Below, one piece after another: positions 10,882 to 19,001 of a stretch of 64,000 nt of DNA. Each line of letters begins with the position of its first letter. Within the stretch, counting starts at the first letter, position 1. The position numbers and the translations under genes are program-made. This stretch comes from Paraburkholderia xenovorans LB400 (lineage in GTDB: Bacteria > Pseudomonadota > Gammaproteobacteria > Burkholderiales > Burkholderiaceae): positions 1,488,001 to 1,552,000 of the forward strand of contig NC_007951.1 of the NCBI RefSeq assembly GCF_000013645.1, written 5' to 3'. Below the pieces are notes generated by a model. The model was given only the letters and a program-made list of their open reading frames with translations, searched no databases and was not told the DNA's origin.

Positions 10882-11932
10882 AGCGCAGGGGCCGAACCCG
10901 CTCCGGTTTTCGCCGGTAAATCCGCTGCGTTACCTTCCCGTCGGCATGCGCCAGAAGTGCTTGCGCGTGCTCGAGCGTCTCCGCGTCGCTGGCGCACTTC
11001 GCCCGCAGATCGTGCTCGGTGAAGTGCTCGCGCACCTTCGTCTCTTCGAGCACGCGAGTCAGGAAATTGCGCCACATCGTGTCCCATCCGCCGGCGCGGC
11101 CGGTCGTCTCGTTGAAGTAGCATTCTCCCCGGCGATTGCAGAACAGCCAGGGTGCGATCTTCACCGGACGCACTGACTTGGCCATGTCCACTGCCTCGCG
11201 CAGCTGCTCGCTCCATTCGTAAATCAGCCGCTTGCCGGTCGACCCTTCGGTCTTTCCGGGCATCACATGGATGCCGTCCTCTTTGAGGTCCGACATCGTC
11301 AGGCGAAGCAGGTCGCCTCGGCGCATGCCGGTCAGCAGCTTCAGGCGCATGTATGCCTGGATGGCCAGAACGCTGCCGGCCTTGCGCTTCGATTCGATCG
11401 AAAGGCACTCGACGATCTCCCAGTCCTCCACATACCGCGTGCGCGGCTTTTCGCCGTCGAGGCGGACCTCCCCTTTAAACGGATGCCTGTCGAGGTAACC
11501 CCATTTCACGGCCATCGTGAAGGCGTGCGATAGCACTTCGACCTCGCGGTGCGCCGATGTCTTGGCGGCGCGTTTGTCGACGTACTGGTAGATGTGACGC
11601 GGCTTCAGGGCGCCGAGCGCGTGAGCGCCCATAACGGCGCGCAGGCGCTTGATCGCGACGGCGTTCTGGGCCTGCGTCGTGACTTCCTTTTTTGGTACGA
11701 CCTCAAGCGCATACCGGTCGAGAAGATCGCCGATTGTCTTCGCATCGTCGAGCGTGCTCAGGCGGTCCGCCCAAGTTTTGTATGCCTCTGGGAGCGTCGA
11801 GCCGAGCCGGAATTGCGTCTTGCCGTCCCATGATGCCTCCAGCCCGGGTGGGACGCGGTAGTAGTAAGCGCCGTGGATGAATCGCCACCGCAAAGGCAGG
11901 CCTTTGTTTTCGGCCCGGCGTTTCTTTGGCAT
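10880..11932 (-). CDS. int: site-specific tyrosine integrase
   Basis: 350 residues. The catalytic residues are visible in order: R204 (TGMRRGDLL), H307 and R310 (EHDLR), H329 (LLAH) and Y339 (QRIYRR). The N-terminal part has arm-binding and core-binding regions. It integrates the phage into tRNA-Ser(GGA). The start codon follows the stop of the upstream DUF4224 gene (TAAATG), so the two are translated together and int is the last gene of the leftward operon. Confidence 0.95.
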   Translation of the reverse strand: MPKKRRAENKGLPLRWRFIHGAYYYRVPPGLEASWDGKTQFRLGSTLPEAYKTWADRLSTLDDAKTIGDLLDRYALEVVPKKEVTTQAQNAVAIKRLRAVMGAHALGALKPRHIYQYVDKRAAKTSAHREVEVLSHAFTMAVKWGYLDRHPFKGEVRLDGEKPRTRYVEDWEIVECLSIESKRKAGSVLAIQAYMRLKLLTGMRRGDLLRLTMSDLKEDGIHVMPGKTEGSTGKRLIYEWSEQLREAVDMAKSVRPVKIAPWLFCNRRGECYFNETTGRAGGWDTMWRNFLTRVLEETKVREHFTEHDLRAKCASDAETLEHAQALLAHADGKVTQRIYRRKPERVRPLR

Positions 11933-12154
11933 TTATGCTGCGCTCCAATCGAACGCTTCCGCCGGCTCGGCGTGCTTGTCGGCGCGTGCGCCAAACTGCT
12001 GCTTGACATGCTCGCGAAGGACAATCACCCGGCCATCCGGCCGGATCCGGTGCTCAATGCCCATCGCGCGCAGCACGCTTGCCTGACTGGCGCGCTGACG
12101 ACGGTCGGTGAGTTCGACGAGTTCTTTGTTGGTTAGAAACATCGAATCGGCCAT
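11933..12154 (-). CDS. DUF4224 domain protein, likely excisionase/regulator
   Basis: 73 residues. I chose the ATG at 12154 because GGAG lies seven bases upstream. The sequence FLTNKELVELT, then the RAMGIEHRIRPDG core and VLREHV, is the DUF4224 signature. This family of small DNA-binding-like proteins is typically found just upstream of tyrosine integrases, and a directionality role is often assumed. The stop overlaps the int start region. Confidence 0.85.
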   Translation of the reverse strand: MADSMFLTNKELVELTDRRQRASQASVLRAMGIEHRIRPDGRVIVLREHVKQQFGARADKHAEPAEAFDWSAA

Positions 12155-12212
12155 GCCTATTCTCCAAACCAAAGTTTGCGCGTGAGGTCGATCACGCGCT
12201 GTGCTACTTCCA

Positions 12213-12824
12213 TCATCCGTTCAGTTCCTTCTCGGCGGCCGCGAGCGCAACGTTCAACTCGGCCATCGCTTCATGCGTACCGCCCTTGTCTGGGTGCACT
12301 TCGGCGGCGCGCCGGCGGAACGCAATGCGCACGCTCGGCATATCGCGGACGGTCGACGGCACGCCGATCACTTCTCGCCAATGTCGAGCGGCCGCCGGCG
12401 GCGGCAGGGCGCTGAAACCGGTGAATGCCCGATCGAGGATCTGTGCGCCGCCGTGCCGGTCGATCGCGCGCATTGCCTCGAGCGTGGCGGCGATCGCCGC
12501 AATGTTGTCGGCCACCGTCTCATAGCGATCAATCGCCATCACGCGGCGCACGCCTTTGTTCGTCTCCCAATAGACCGCGGCGCCGTGATCGTCCGGCTCG
12601 CGCTGGTCGGACCGCGGCATGCCATCGAGTCGGGTCTTCAGATTTGTCGAGATAACGATGTCGTCGCGCTTGATTCCGAGGCGATCGAGTTCGACGAGCA
12701 CGCCATCGCATGCAGCGAACACCGTGATCCACCGTCCGTCGTGCTTGAACCGGCCGTTTTTTTGGAGGTAGGATTTCGTGCGCGGCCATCCTTCAGGCCA
12801 TTGAAGAGGGTAGGCGGCAATCAT
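12213..12824 (-). CDS. phage protein with C-terminal J-domain
   Basis: 203 residues. The last ~55 residues carry a J-domain core with the HPD triplet at 177-179 (VHPDKGG), the motif by which DnaJ proteins stimulate DnaK. The N-terminal 140 residues are not recognised. The ATG overlaps the stop of the ASCH gene. It could recruit host DnaK for replication or assembly; that role is inferred. Confidence 0.7.
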   Translation of the reverse strand: MIAAYPLQWPEGWPRTKSYLQKNGRFKHDGRWITVFAACDGVLVELDRLGIKRDDIVISTNLKTRLDGMPRSDQREPDDHGAAVYWETNKGVRRVMAIDRYETVADNIAAIAATLEAMRAIDRHGGAQILDRAFTGFSALPPPAAARHWREVIGVPSTVRDMPSVRIAFRRRAAEVHPDKGGTHEAMAELNVALAAAEKELNG

Positions 12825-13294
12825 GCGATCGCTCCGAGGTCGTGCATCTGTTGCAGCTGCGCGGCGACGTCGACCGGCACGTCAAAGAATTGCAGCGCAC
12901 CCTTGCAGGGGACGAACGGTATCGGCTTCACGTCGACCAGATGGAAACCATACTGGCCGTCGGCATGCCATTTTGATGTGCGATCGGCGGGGTGGATGCA
13001 TGCGTCGATTGTCGCGGCGCCGATGATCCCACCGCGCTCGAGCTGCTCGAAGGGGGGCAGCTGGATCGTCGGCCCTCCGGACGCCCATAACGGATCCTGG
13101 GCGTCGTCGTATTCGGCACGCGTCATGGCCTTCGAGGCGTGGACGAGGAAGCGGCCGCGGAGCCGCGTTGGCCAGACGCGGTTCTCGATGTCTTTAATTT
13201 CGCCTGCGGCGATCGCCGCGAGCCGTGCGGTCCCGGAGAGGTCCGGGCGTACGATCAGCCATGCCCACGGCTGGCGAACGGAAAGGGCTTTCAT
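12821..13294 (-). CDS. ASCH domain protein
   Basis: 157 residues from the ATG at 13294. The opening KALSVRQPWAWLI and the GEIKDIENRVWPT segment are typical of phage ASCH proteins, a PUA-like beta-barrel fold that binds or processes RNA or modified nucleosides. Overlapping starts and stops couple it to its neighbours in the leftward operon. The biochemical role is unknown. Confidence 0.8.
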   Translation of the reverse strand: MKALSVRQPWAWLIVRPDLSGTARLAAIAAGEIKDIENRVWPTRLRGRFLVHASKAMTRAEYDDAQDPLWASGGPTIQLPPFEQLERGGIIGAATIDACIHPADRTSKWHADGQYGFHLVDVKPIPFVPCKGALQFFDVPVDVAAQLQQMHDLGAIA

Positions 13295-13509
13295 GCCGCA
13301 TGTACCTCGCAATAGTGTGGGCGAAGTTGGTTCGTCAGACAGGTGCAGACCGGGCCGACCGGCCGCGGCGCGGCGGCGAGTGCGATTCCGTACATGTCGA
13401 TCGAACCGTCGGACATGAAGAGGTGCTGGTAACCGGCGGCGAGCAGCTTGTCGGCGATTTCCCGGAACGTGCGCTCGGATACCTCAAGGGTTGCGACGGT
13501 ATATGTCAT
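13291..13509 (-). CDS. hypothetical phage protein
   Basis: 72 residues; not recognised. Its start overlaps the preceding stop by four bases and its own stop overlaps the ASCH start, consistent with real translation. A predicted helix (SERTFREIADKLLAAGY) is followed by a strand, and three cysteines lie near the C-terminus. Confidence 0.6.
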   Translation of the reverse strand: MTYTVATLEVSERTFREIADKLLAAGYQHLFMSDGSIDMYGIALAAAPRPVGPVCTCLTNQLRPHYCEVHAA

Positions 13510-14417
13510 GCCGCACCTCGCGGGAATTCGTCATGCGTGCGACCATCCAGTTGTCGACCGGCCGCCTTCTTGCCGACGCGTTCGAGGACGCATCGAGCGC
13601 CAAATCGAGTGAATGCACGCGGATAGCGATCGGTCTGAATGAAGCGCGAGGGTTCGTGCTCGTAGTCGCCGAACGCGAAACGCCCGGGTGTCTCGGACGG
13701 ATGCATGCCAGCTGGCGCCCATTCACCCCATTGCTTGAACAGGAACGGCACGCCAGCGGCCGCGCACTGGTCACGTAGAGACCTAGCCCACTGGATGCTC
13801 ATCGGTCGCGCGTTGGGGCCGCTTTCGCCGCCGCAGATCACCCAATCTGGCATCAGGTTGAGCGGGATTTCGCCGAGATCGCCAAGCATTGGCTCGACAC
13901 TCCAGAAGCGCACGCGCGCGGGCACGGCGAGTAGTTTCCCTGCGTCGCGCAACATCTCATCGCGGTCGACGAACGTTGCGCCGAGCCAGACATTCCACTG
14001 TCCCGCGCACCAATCATGCGACTTCAGCATGCGCATGACGTTGCCGATGCGCTTCGTCAGCAGCAGCCAGTCGAGGTTCGGCGTCAGCTCGATCAGGTCG
14101 AAGAGGTCGATGCGCCATTTCGGATCGACATCGTTATCGAAGACATCGGCGAGCGACGCGCAGAACACCCGCTGCCGGCGGCCGTGCTCGGCGAAGAACG
14201 ATGCATGGTTCGCGTTCCACTGAAGCGGCTTGCGCCAGTTAGCGGCGGACGTGCGGCGCCGCGGCGCGCCGGGCCCCCAATTGATCGCTGAGCCGCCGGC
14301 GAAGCGTGCGTTGCGCGCCTCGGCGTAACAGTGATCGCAGCCGGGACTCACCTTCTGGCATCCTTCCCACGAGTTGAACGTGTGGTCGGTCCACTCGATT
14401 TTGCTATTCTCACTCAC
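13506..14417 (-). CDS. DUF5131 family protein (phage Gp37/Gp68-like)
   Basis: 303 residues from a GTG at 14417 with GAGGG upstream. The N-terminal IEWTDHTFNSWEGC and SPGCDHCYAE segments are diagnostic of the family, which carries a cysteine cluster resembling that of radical SAM enzymes. The VICGGESGPNARPM segment is also conserved. The enzymatic activity of this family is not established. It is common in temperate phages near recombination genes. Confidence 0.88.
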   Translation of the reverse strand: MSENSKIEWTDHTFNSWEGCQKVSPGCDHCYAEARNARFAGGSAINWGPGAPRRRTSAANWRKPLQWNANHASFFAEHGRRQRVFCASLADVFDNDVDPKWRIDLFDLIELTPNLDWLLLTKRIGNVMRMLKSHDWCAGQWNVWLGATFVDRDEMLRDAGKLLAVPARVRFWSVEPMLGDLGEIPLNLMPDWVICGGESGPNARPMSIQWARSLRDQCAAAGVPFLFKQWGEWAPAGMHPSETPGRFAFGDYEHEPSRFIQTDRYPRAFTRFGARCVLERVGKKAAGRQLDGRTHDEFPRGAA

Positions 14418-15570
14418 GATCGCCCTCGCTTGCCGTACGCGCGCCGGTCAGCGCCCACTCTGCCCATCTCACTGCTTTCGTAAACGATTTCAGATCGCAT
14501 GGGCAATATGGATTGTTCGTGCTAAACGTCTTGTGCCATCCCTTTTCAATTTCCTCGCCGGTCAGCGCCCGCGTCTGCTCCACAGGTTGCGGGGCAGACT
14601 CTCCGCGCAGTTTCCAGTAATGTGAAAGTGCGCGGTCGGCCACTGGATCATCGTGCGGACAAGAGCCAACGCACAGGTCCATTGATGACGATTGCGCTGT
14701 TTGCACGGCGCGAGCGTCATCCGTCAGCGCCCGCGTCTGCTCCACAGGTTGCGCTACTGGTTGCGGGGATACGGCGCGGGCACGGTCTTTTCCTTCCTGC
14801 TCACCTTGGGCATATGCATCGCTCATCGCTTCTTCGATATTTTCTTCAATCACGTTCATTAGCGCGTCTGCGCTGTCAAACTGGTGACCCTCGTCAAGCA
14901 TTCCCCTCAACAGGAAACGGAGTGCCGCGACGTTCTCAATCACTTCCCGCGCGTAGATAGGAGTCTTCCCTGGTGCCCGCTCATCGTCCAGCACCACGGC
15001 AGAGGGATTTGCCTGCGGGCAATCTGTTTCGTGCGGGCCGTTGATCGGCGCGCCACAGAAGAAGCAGACACCCGTTGATGGTCCTGCGTTCTCGATGGCG
15101 TTCAGCGCGCACGCCTTCAGCTCTTCGAGCGTGGCAACGATCGCTTCTGGCTCATCGTCAGGGCTGTTGCGGTCAGGTATCTCGCACACGTTCGTAAGGA
15201 ATGCGTCGAACCACGCGGGCAATGCCGTCTCCCCACCTTCCGCCGACTGGGGCGGTTGAGGGACGGCGTAGAGCGGCGTGCAGGTTCCACCATTGGCGCG
15301 CGCTTGATCGCGGGCAGTCAGCTCGTTCGCGTGCGCATGCACCCACGTCTCGTCACTGAACTGCTCCTTCCATTCCACCAGCCACGCTACCGGCTCCCCC
15401 GATTGCGCTGGCGCGGCAGGCTTGCTTGCAGATAGCAGGGCACGGCGATTCCACGCGTCGATTGCTTCCAGCGCGTACGCGCGCATCTGGGAAGAATCGA
15501 AAATCCAACCTTTCTGGCATGGCTTAGGCAGCGGCGGGAGTTCTGCAGCGCTCGAAATTGCGTCTGTCAT
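14410..15570 (-). CDS. hypothetical phage protein with internal repeats
   Basis: 386 residues, not recognised as an enzyme. The N-terminal half contains a Cys pair with a later His/Cys (CFFCG, then HETDC) that may bind zinc. The C-terminal part contains a duplicated QPVEQTRALT block. Low-complexity linkers join several short folded segments, a style common in mosaic phage proteins. Its stop and start overlap both neighbours. Confidence 0.55.
   Translation of the reverse strand: MTDAISSAAELPPLPKPCQKGWIFDSSQMRAYALEAIDAWNRRALLSASKPAAPAQSGEPVAWLVEWKEQFSDETWVHAHANELTARDQARANGGTCTPLYAVPQPPQSAEGGETALPAWFDAFLTNVCEIPDRNSPDDEPEAIVATLEELKACALNAIENAGPSTGVCFFCGAPINGPHETDCPQANPSAVVLDDERAPGKTPIYAREVIENVAALRFLLRGMLDEGHQFDSADALMNVIEENIEEAMSDAYAQGEQEGKDRARAVSPQPVAQPVEQTRALTDDARAVQTAQSSSMDLCVGSCPHDDPVADRALSHYWKLRGESAPQPVEQTRALTGEEIEKGWHKTFSTNNPYCPCDLKSFTKAVRWAEWALTGARTASEGDRE
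14561..14753. repeat. pair of 31-bp direct repeats inside the gene at 14410-15570
   Basis: Identical 31-base copies lie at 14561-14591 and 14723-14753, encoding the QPVEQTRALT block. They are 162 bases apart, a multiple of three, so deletion or expansion would keep the frame. A decayed third copy lies near 14437. Confidence 0.85.
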
Positions 15571-15977
15571 GCTTCGCCTCGCGCTTGCTTGATCGCATCG
15601 GAGATTGCCACTATGTGCGGCCAGTATTCGCTTTTGGACGGCCGGAAGTCGGGATCAGTGAGGATGAGCAGCGCGAGCAGGCCGTCGATCGTCGCGTGCG
15701 CCTTTTCGAGCAGCTGCAAATGATCGATAGGCGGCGCCGGCGGCCGGGGCACGTACGGACCGTGCAGCGTGAGCGTGCTGAGGAAGCGGTCCGGTGCCAG
15801 CTCGTGATCGATCGCCAGGCAGAAGACCCGGCCGCCCTGCGAGACGAGCGGCACCAACAGGTCCGGATTCTTCGTATCGCCGCCGATATAGACGCCTTCC
15901 TTGCCGAGCATCGCGCGAACCTGTGGTTGCAGCGGGTCGATCTCTTCGGCTTGGCCAATAAGGATTAGATTTTTCAC
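15567..15977 (-). CDS. hypothetical phage protein
   Basis: 136 residues from a GTG at 15977 with AAGGA six bases upstream. It is unrecognised. An alpha/beta opening (KNLILIGQAEEI) leads to a Pro-rich linker and then helices. The stop overlaps the next gene by four bases. Confidence 0.55.
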   Translation of the reverse strand: MKNLILIGQAEEIDPLQPQVRAMLGKEGVYIGGDTKNPDLLVPLVSQGGRVFCLAIDHELAPDRFLSTLTLHGPYVPRPPAPPIDHLQLLEKAHATIDGLLALLILTDPDFRPSKSEYWPHIVAISDAIKQARGEA

Positions 15978-15986
15978 TTGTAATCC

Positions 15987-16388
15987 TTACTTGACGGAGA
16001 TATCCGGGACGATGACCGAGGGCTTGAAAATCACCTTGTAGTGATATGTGCTCACGTCCGCCCCATCGATCTGCTCGACGAAGTAGGTCACGTTGTCGGA
16101 TAGCCCGAGGAAATGCTTTTTGAAACTGTTAGGGCCGGTTTTGCACGTGATCGAAACTTCGCGGGACTTATCGGCATTGCCGATGGAGCACAAGCCTTCG
16201 ATGCTCAGCATGTACTCGCCAGTGATGCCGTTGTAGAAGACCACTCGTCGGTTGATCTGGAAGTTGTCCGCAGCCTTCGACAGATTCTGGGAGGCCACGT
16301 CGGCATCGTTGCAACCGGAGAGCGCGGACAGGAATGCAGCAGTTAATGTGAGAAGCGCGACGCGCTTCATGTTTTTTCGATGTTTCAT
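15987..16388 (-). CDS. putative beta-sandwich lipoprotein
   Basis: About 133 residues. A basic n-region (KHRKNMKR), a hydrophobic core and the lipobox LSGC predict export and lipidation. The mature part is rich in beta strands (EYMLSIEGLCSIG, EVSITCKT, YHYKVIFKP). Start codons at 16370, 16388 and 16409 are all possible and none has a strong ribosome site. Lipoproteins in phage early operons often block superinfection; that role is inferred. Confidence 0.65.
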   Translation of the reverse strand: MKHRKNMKRVALLTLTAAFLSALSGCNDADVASQNLSKAADNFQINRRVVFYNGITGEYMLSIEGLCSIGNADKSREVSITCKTGPNSFKKHFLGLSDNVTYFVEQIDGADVSTYHYKVIFKPSVIVPDISVK

Positions 16389-16405
16389 TGCGTCTGATCT
16401 CATGG

Positions 16406-16678
16406 TCACGGTTGGCTATCGAAAAGGTCGCTCTGCGCGTTGCTGCTGCTCGACTCCGACAGATGCGTCGGGCAGAAATGGACGTCGTCGCCGACTTGAT
16501 GGGCATGTGCCGCGCACAAATGTCGATCGCATGTCTTCCCCGCGCGGGATCGGTGGTCGCACTGGAAGCCGCTCGGCGCGTTGCAACCATCGACAGAGCA
16601 GCGGGGCGCCTGCCGGCGGCCGCGCGTGCAGACGATTCCAGAGACGCCGCCGGGCAGGCGAAAGGGCGTGCAGGGCAT
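16406..16678 (-). CDS. small Cys/His-rich putative zinc-binding protein
   Basis: 90 residues. Cysteines and histidines are arranged as C-x4-C, C-x-H, C-x3-H-x-C-x2-H and C-x2-H across residues ~27-72, suggesting a compact zinc fold. The start ATG lies nine bases past the preceding stop. No close family is recognised. Confidence 0.55.
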   Translation of the reverse strand: MPCTPFRLPGGVSGIVCTRGRRQAPRCSVDGCNAPSGFQCDHRSRAGKTCDRHLCAAHAHQVGDDVHFCPTHLSESSSSNAQSDLFDSQP

Positions 16679-16686
16679 GTCGATGG

Positions 16687-16983
16687 TTATCCGACGATCG
16701 CAGTGAGGGTGGTAGAGCCGTCGGCGTGTTCCGTGCGCAACATGAGTGCACTTCGACCTCGAGCCGGCCGGATTTCACGCCAAGCCGCGACAAGACTCGC
16801 CGGCGGATTGAATTCGGGGTTGAGAATCGCGCTGCTGCAAGCGAGCTCGGGATCGTCTTCGGTCGGGATGGAGAACGAAGCGATGAACGGGATCTTGTTG
16901 GCCTTACAGATCTCGATGATCTGAGCCATGAGCGGGCTGATCTGCGTGTCGTATACCTGCTCTTTATTCAGTTGCTGTTCCAT
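16687..16983 (-). CDS. hypothetical phage protein
   Basis: 98 residues from the ATG at 16983, chosen for the GGAG five bases upstream. It is helical at the N-terminus (SPLMAQIIEICKANKIPF) with a C-terminal strand pair. It is unrecognised. A terminator-like hairpin lies just upstream, so it may be a separately controlled unit. Confidence 0.55.
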   Translation of the reverse strand: MEQQLNKEQVYDTQISPLMAQIIEICKANKIPFIASFSIPTEDDPELACSSAILNPEFNPPASLVAAWREIRPARGRSALMLRTEHADGSTTLTAIVG

Positions 16984-16994
16984 AGAAACTCCGG

Positions 16995-17018
16995 AAAAAG
17001 GACCGGGCCGAAGCCCGG
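16995..17018 (-). terminator. rho-independent terminator in the leftward operon
   Basis: Read leftward, CCGGGC-TTCG-GCCCGG forms a six-pair stem with a stable tetraloop, then TCC and a five-T run (16999-16995). It lies between the genes at 17047-17262 and 16687-16983, so transcription from pL probably needs read-through or antitermination to reach int. Confidence 0.7.
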
Positions 17019-17046
17019 CCAAACACACGCCGCGCCGATGAGAGGG

Positions 17047-17262
17047 TCAGCGCGCCGGACTACTCTGTTTGACGTTCGAGGCGCCGCGCGCGATCACGAC
17101 CGGACCGACATGCAGCACGACTCGCTCGCCGCGATCGCGCGCGAGCATCTCGACGAATTCGGCGCAGAGCACCTGCGTCGCGCTGTCCGTCGGTACCCGC
17201 GAAGTGGCGTACACGCGCGCAGCGTCCAGGAACGCTCCGCGGCGGCGCGGTTCGCCGTACAT
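17047..17262 (-). CDS. hypothetical phage protein
   Basis: 71 residues. The ATG overlaps the stop of the exported protein gene upstream (ATGA). It is amphipathic, with a central helix (QVLCAEFVEMLARDRGE) and a strand (RVVLHVGPVVIARG). Not recognised. Confidence 0.5.
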   Translation of the reverse strand: MYGEPRRRGAFLDAARVYATSRVPTDSATQVLCAEFVEMLARDRGERVVLHVGPVVIARGASNVKQSSPAR

Positions 17263-17792
17263 CAGTTGCCCGCTACTCGATAGTTGGTCGGCTGCGTATC
17301 GGTGCGCGATTGCAGTTCGGCGGGTTTGAGGGAGCAGTCGAAGCCGGCGGCGCGGTAGGCGTCATAGACCTCTTTGCTCACCTGGCAGCGGATGAGGACG
17401 GCCGCTTTCTGCAGGTTCGTTTTCGTCGTCGCGTCGTCGGTGACGGTGGACTGACGAACGGTCTCCGCGGCGGCGACCTCAAGCTTGCAGTCGAGCAGGC
17501 TGTTCGACGAGCCGCCGACGGCAGAGAAGCCCGCGAACGCGACGCCGGCCTGCGTCGTCTGCCCGCAGTTCATCTGTGAGAACGAGGCCGCGTACGCACC
17601 GAGAACAGGTGCCGAGACGTTGCGCACCGTTTGCGATGTGTGCTCGGGCTCCTGGCTGAACTGGATCGTGCCCTGTGCTGTAGACGTCGCGGCAGACTGC
17701 TGCGTCGCGGTGGCCGTGGTCGACGTTTGAGCCTGCGCCTGCCCGGCGACCCCCAGTGCTAGAATCAACGCGACGGCGAATTTGGTGTTCAT
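17262..17792 (-). CDS. exported hypothetical protein
   Basis: 176 residues with a clear signal peptide (cleavage likely after AQAQA near residue 22). The mature protein is Thr/Ala/Gln-rich with four cysteines that could form disulphides in the periplasm. It resembles small exported proteins seen in Burkholderia prophages but has no assigned function. It is one of three exported products in this stretch. Confidence 0.6.
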   Translation of the reverse strand: MNTKFAVALILALGVAGQAQAQTSTTATATQQSAATSTAQGTIQFSQEPEHTSQTVRNVSAPVLGAYAASFSQMNCGQTTQAGVAFAGFSAVGGSSNSLLDCKLEVAAAETVRQSTVTDDATTKTNLQKAAVLIRCQVSKEVYDAYRAAGFDCSLKPAELQSRTDTQPTNYRVAGN

Positions 17793-17794
17793 CG

Positions 17795-18322
17795 TTACAC
17801 CCCCAAGGTGTGGTTGGTCAGGCCTCGGTCATTCACAGTGACCGAGGCCTTCTCATTTGCTTCGAAAGATTTCACCAGGCAGCACGCTTCGAAGAAATCG
17901 GCGACGCGCACGTGGAGCACATATCGGCCATAACGCTTGATATGCACAGCCCACTTTGAGCGCGTCGCGACCCAGCTAACGCCTTTGATGCCTGTCCTGT
18001 TGCGGGAAGAAGCACGCTGGTTGACCAGCTGAGCGGTGTTGTCGGCCCAGCGACAGTTCTGAGGGAAATAGCCTTTTGAGCCGTCCCTCCGATCCAACGT
18101 CGTTCCGTTCGGTCTCTCGCCCATGTCAGCAAGGAAATTTTCGAAGCTGAGCCAGCGTTCGCAGATCGTTATGCCAGCGCCGCCATATTGAGGAAAGGCG
18201 TCGCAGCGCGGATTGAGACAACGCTGCTTCATGTGATTCCACGAGCGATATTCGGGCGACGAACCGGAGTCGCGAGCGCGCCCGTGGGTAACATTGAGCG
18301 AGTGACCAGGTTGGAACGGCAT
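17795..18322 (-). CDS. HNH/AP2-type homing endonuclease-like protein
   Basis: 175 residues. The segment YRSWNHMKQRC, then YGGAGITICERW and LDRRDGSKGYFPQNCRWA, is the usual core of free-standing phage HNH-like proteins, with Asn/Arg where classical HNH has His. An AP2-like DNA-binding strand (GIKGVSWVATRSKWAVHI) follows. It sits between two exported-protein genes, as an inserted selfish gene would. Confidence 0.75.
   Translation of the reverse strand: MPFQPGHSLNVTHGRARDSGSSPEYRSWNHMKQRCLNPRCDAFPQYGGAGITICERWLSFENFLADMGERPNGTTLDRRDGSKGYFPQNCRWADNTAQLVNQRASSRNRTGIKGVSWVATRSKWAVHIKRYGRYVLHVRVADFFEACCLVKSFEANEKASVTVNDRGLTNHTLGV
17820..17850. repeat. 12-bp inverted repeat
   Basis: AGGCCTCGGTCA and its complement flank a 7-base loop at the 3' end of the HNH/AP2-like gene. 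There is no T-run on either side, so it is not a typical terminator. Confidence 0.6.
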
Positions 18323-18333
18323 GTCTCGCTCGT

Positions 18334-18765
18334 TCAGTTGAAGGAGTAAGAAGCTGCCAAGTTGGTGTAACCGTACGAGGAGACATCCGTTCCCACGCCG
18401 GATTTACTGGAACCGTAGCCACTGCCTACGGTATAGCCGCCAGCATTCGCGTTCGAGACGCTACCGGTGTAGCTGCCGGACGCCGATGCACCGCCGCCGA
18501 TGCCTGCGAAACCGTACGAGCCGATGCCGGCGCCGATGACGGTGCCGCCGATCGCGTAGCCGCCGCCGGCGGAATTGCTCCACTGCGACGAATAGCCATT
18601 GCCGTTCTGACCGGCCTCAGCCTGCGAGCCACCCGACGTGCTGGACGACGAACCAAAACCGCCGCTGAACGACAGCGAACTGTTGCTCGAATAACCGCCT
18701 GCGAATGCGGCCGGTGCTGCGGCGAGGGAAAGTGCTGCTGCAACTGCGAGGGTGATGCGCTTCAT
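18334..18765 (-). CDS. exported Gly/Ser-rich protein
   Basis: 143 residues with a standard signal peptide (cleavage after AFA near residue 22). The mature part is almost entirely Gly, Ser, Ala, Tyr and Asn, in short SYG/GGY repeats. Such composition suits a disordered or amyloid-like surface protein. It lacks cysteine and any catalytic motif. It ends in a short aromatic strand (ASYSFN), so an outer-membrane destination is possible. Function unknown. Confidence 0.6.
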   Translation of the reverse strand: MKRITLAVAAALSLAAAPAAFAGGYSSNSSLSFSGGFGSSSSTSGGSQAEAGQNGNGYSSQWSNSAGGGYAIGGTVIGAGIGSYGFAGIGGGASASGSYTGSVSNANAGGYTVGSGYGSSKSGVGTDVSSYGYTNLAASYSFN

Positions 18766-18822
18766 GGTCTACCTCAGGTTGGTTGGTCGCGCGGTGGTCC
18801 GGCCGCGCCCGGCACTGCGGAT

Positions 18823-18999
18823 TCAGTCGTATTTCGCGTCTTCCGGCGGCCGCTCGATGGCGGCGCGGTAATAGGCTTCGGCAAAGCGGTATAGCGCGCT
18901 GACCGGGCCCGACACGCTTTGATATTCCTGGCGTCCGATGCGACCGTCGAGAACGACGGTTAGGCCGGCCGCGCGCGCCAGTTCGATGATGTCCGGCAT
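18823..18999 (-). CDS. hypothetical phage protein
   Basis: 58 residues from the ATG at 18999 with GGGAAG eight bases upstream. It starts just after the ParB-like stop. A helix (DIIELARAAGL) and a strand are predicted. Not recognised. Confidence 0.5.
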   Translation of the reverse strand: MPDIIELARAAGLTVVLDGRIGRQEYQSVSGPVSALYRFAEAYYRAAIERPPEDAKYD

Positions 19000-19001
19000 G
19001 A

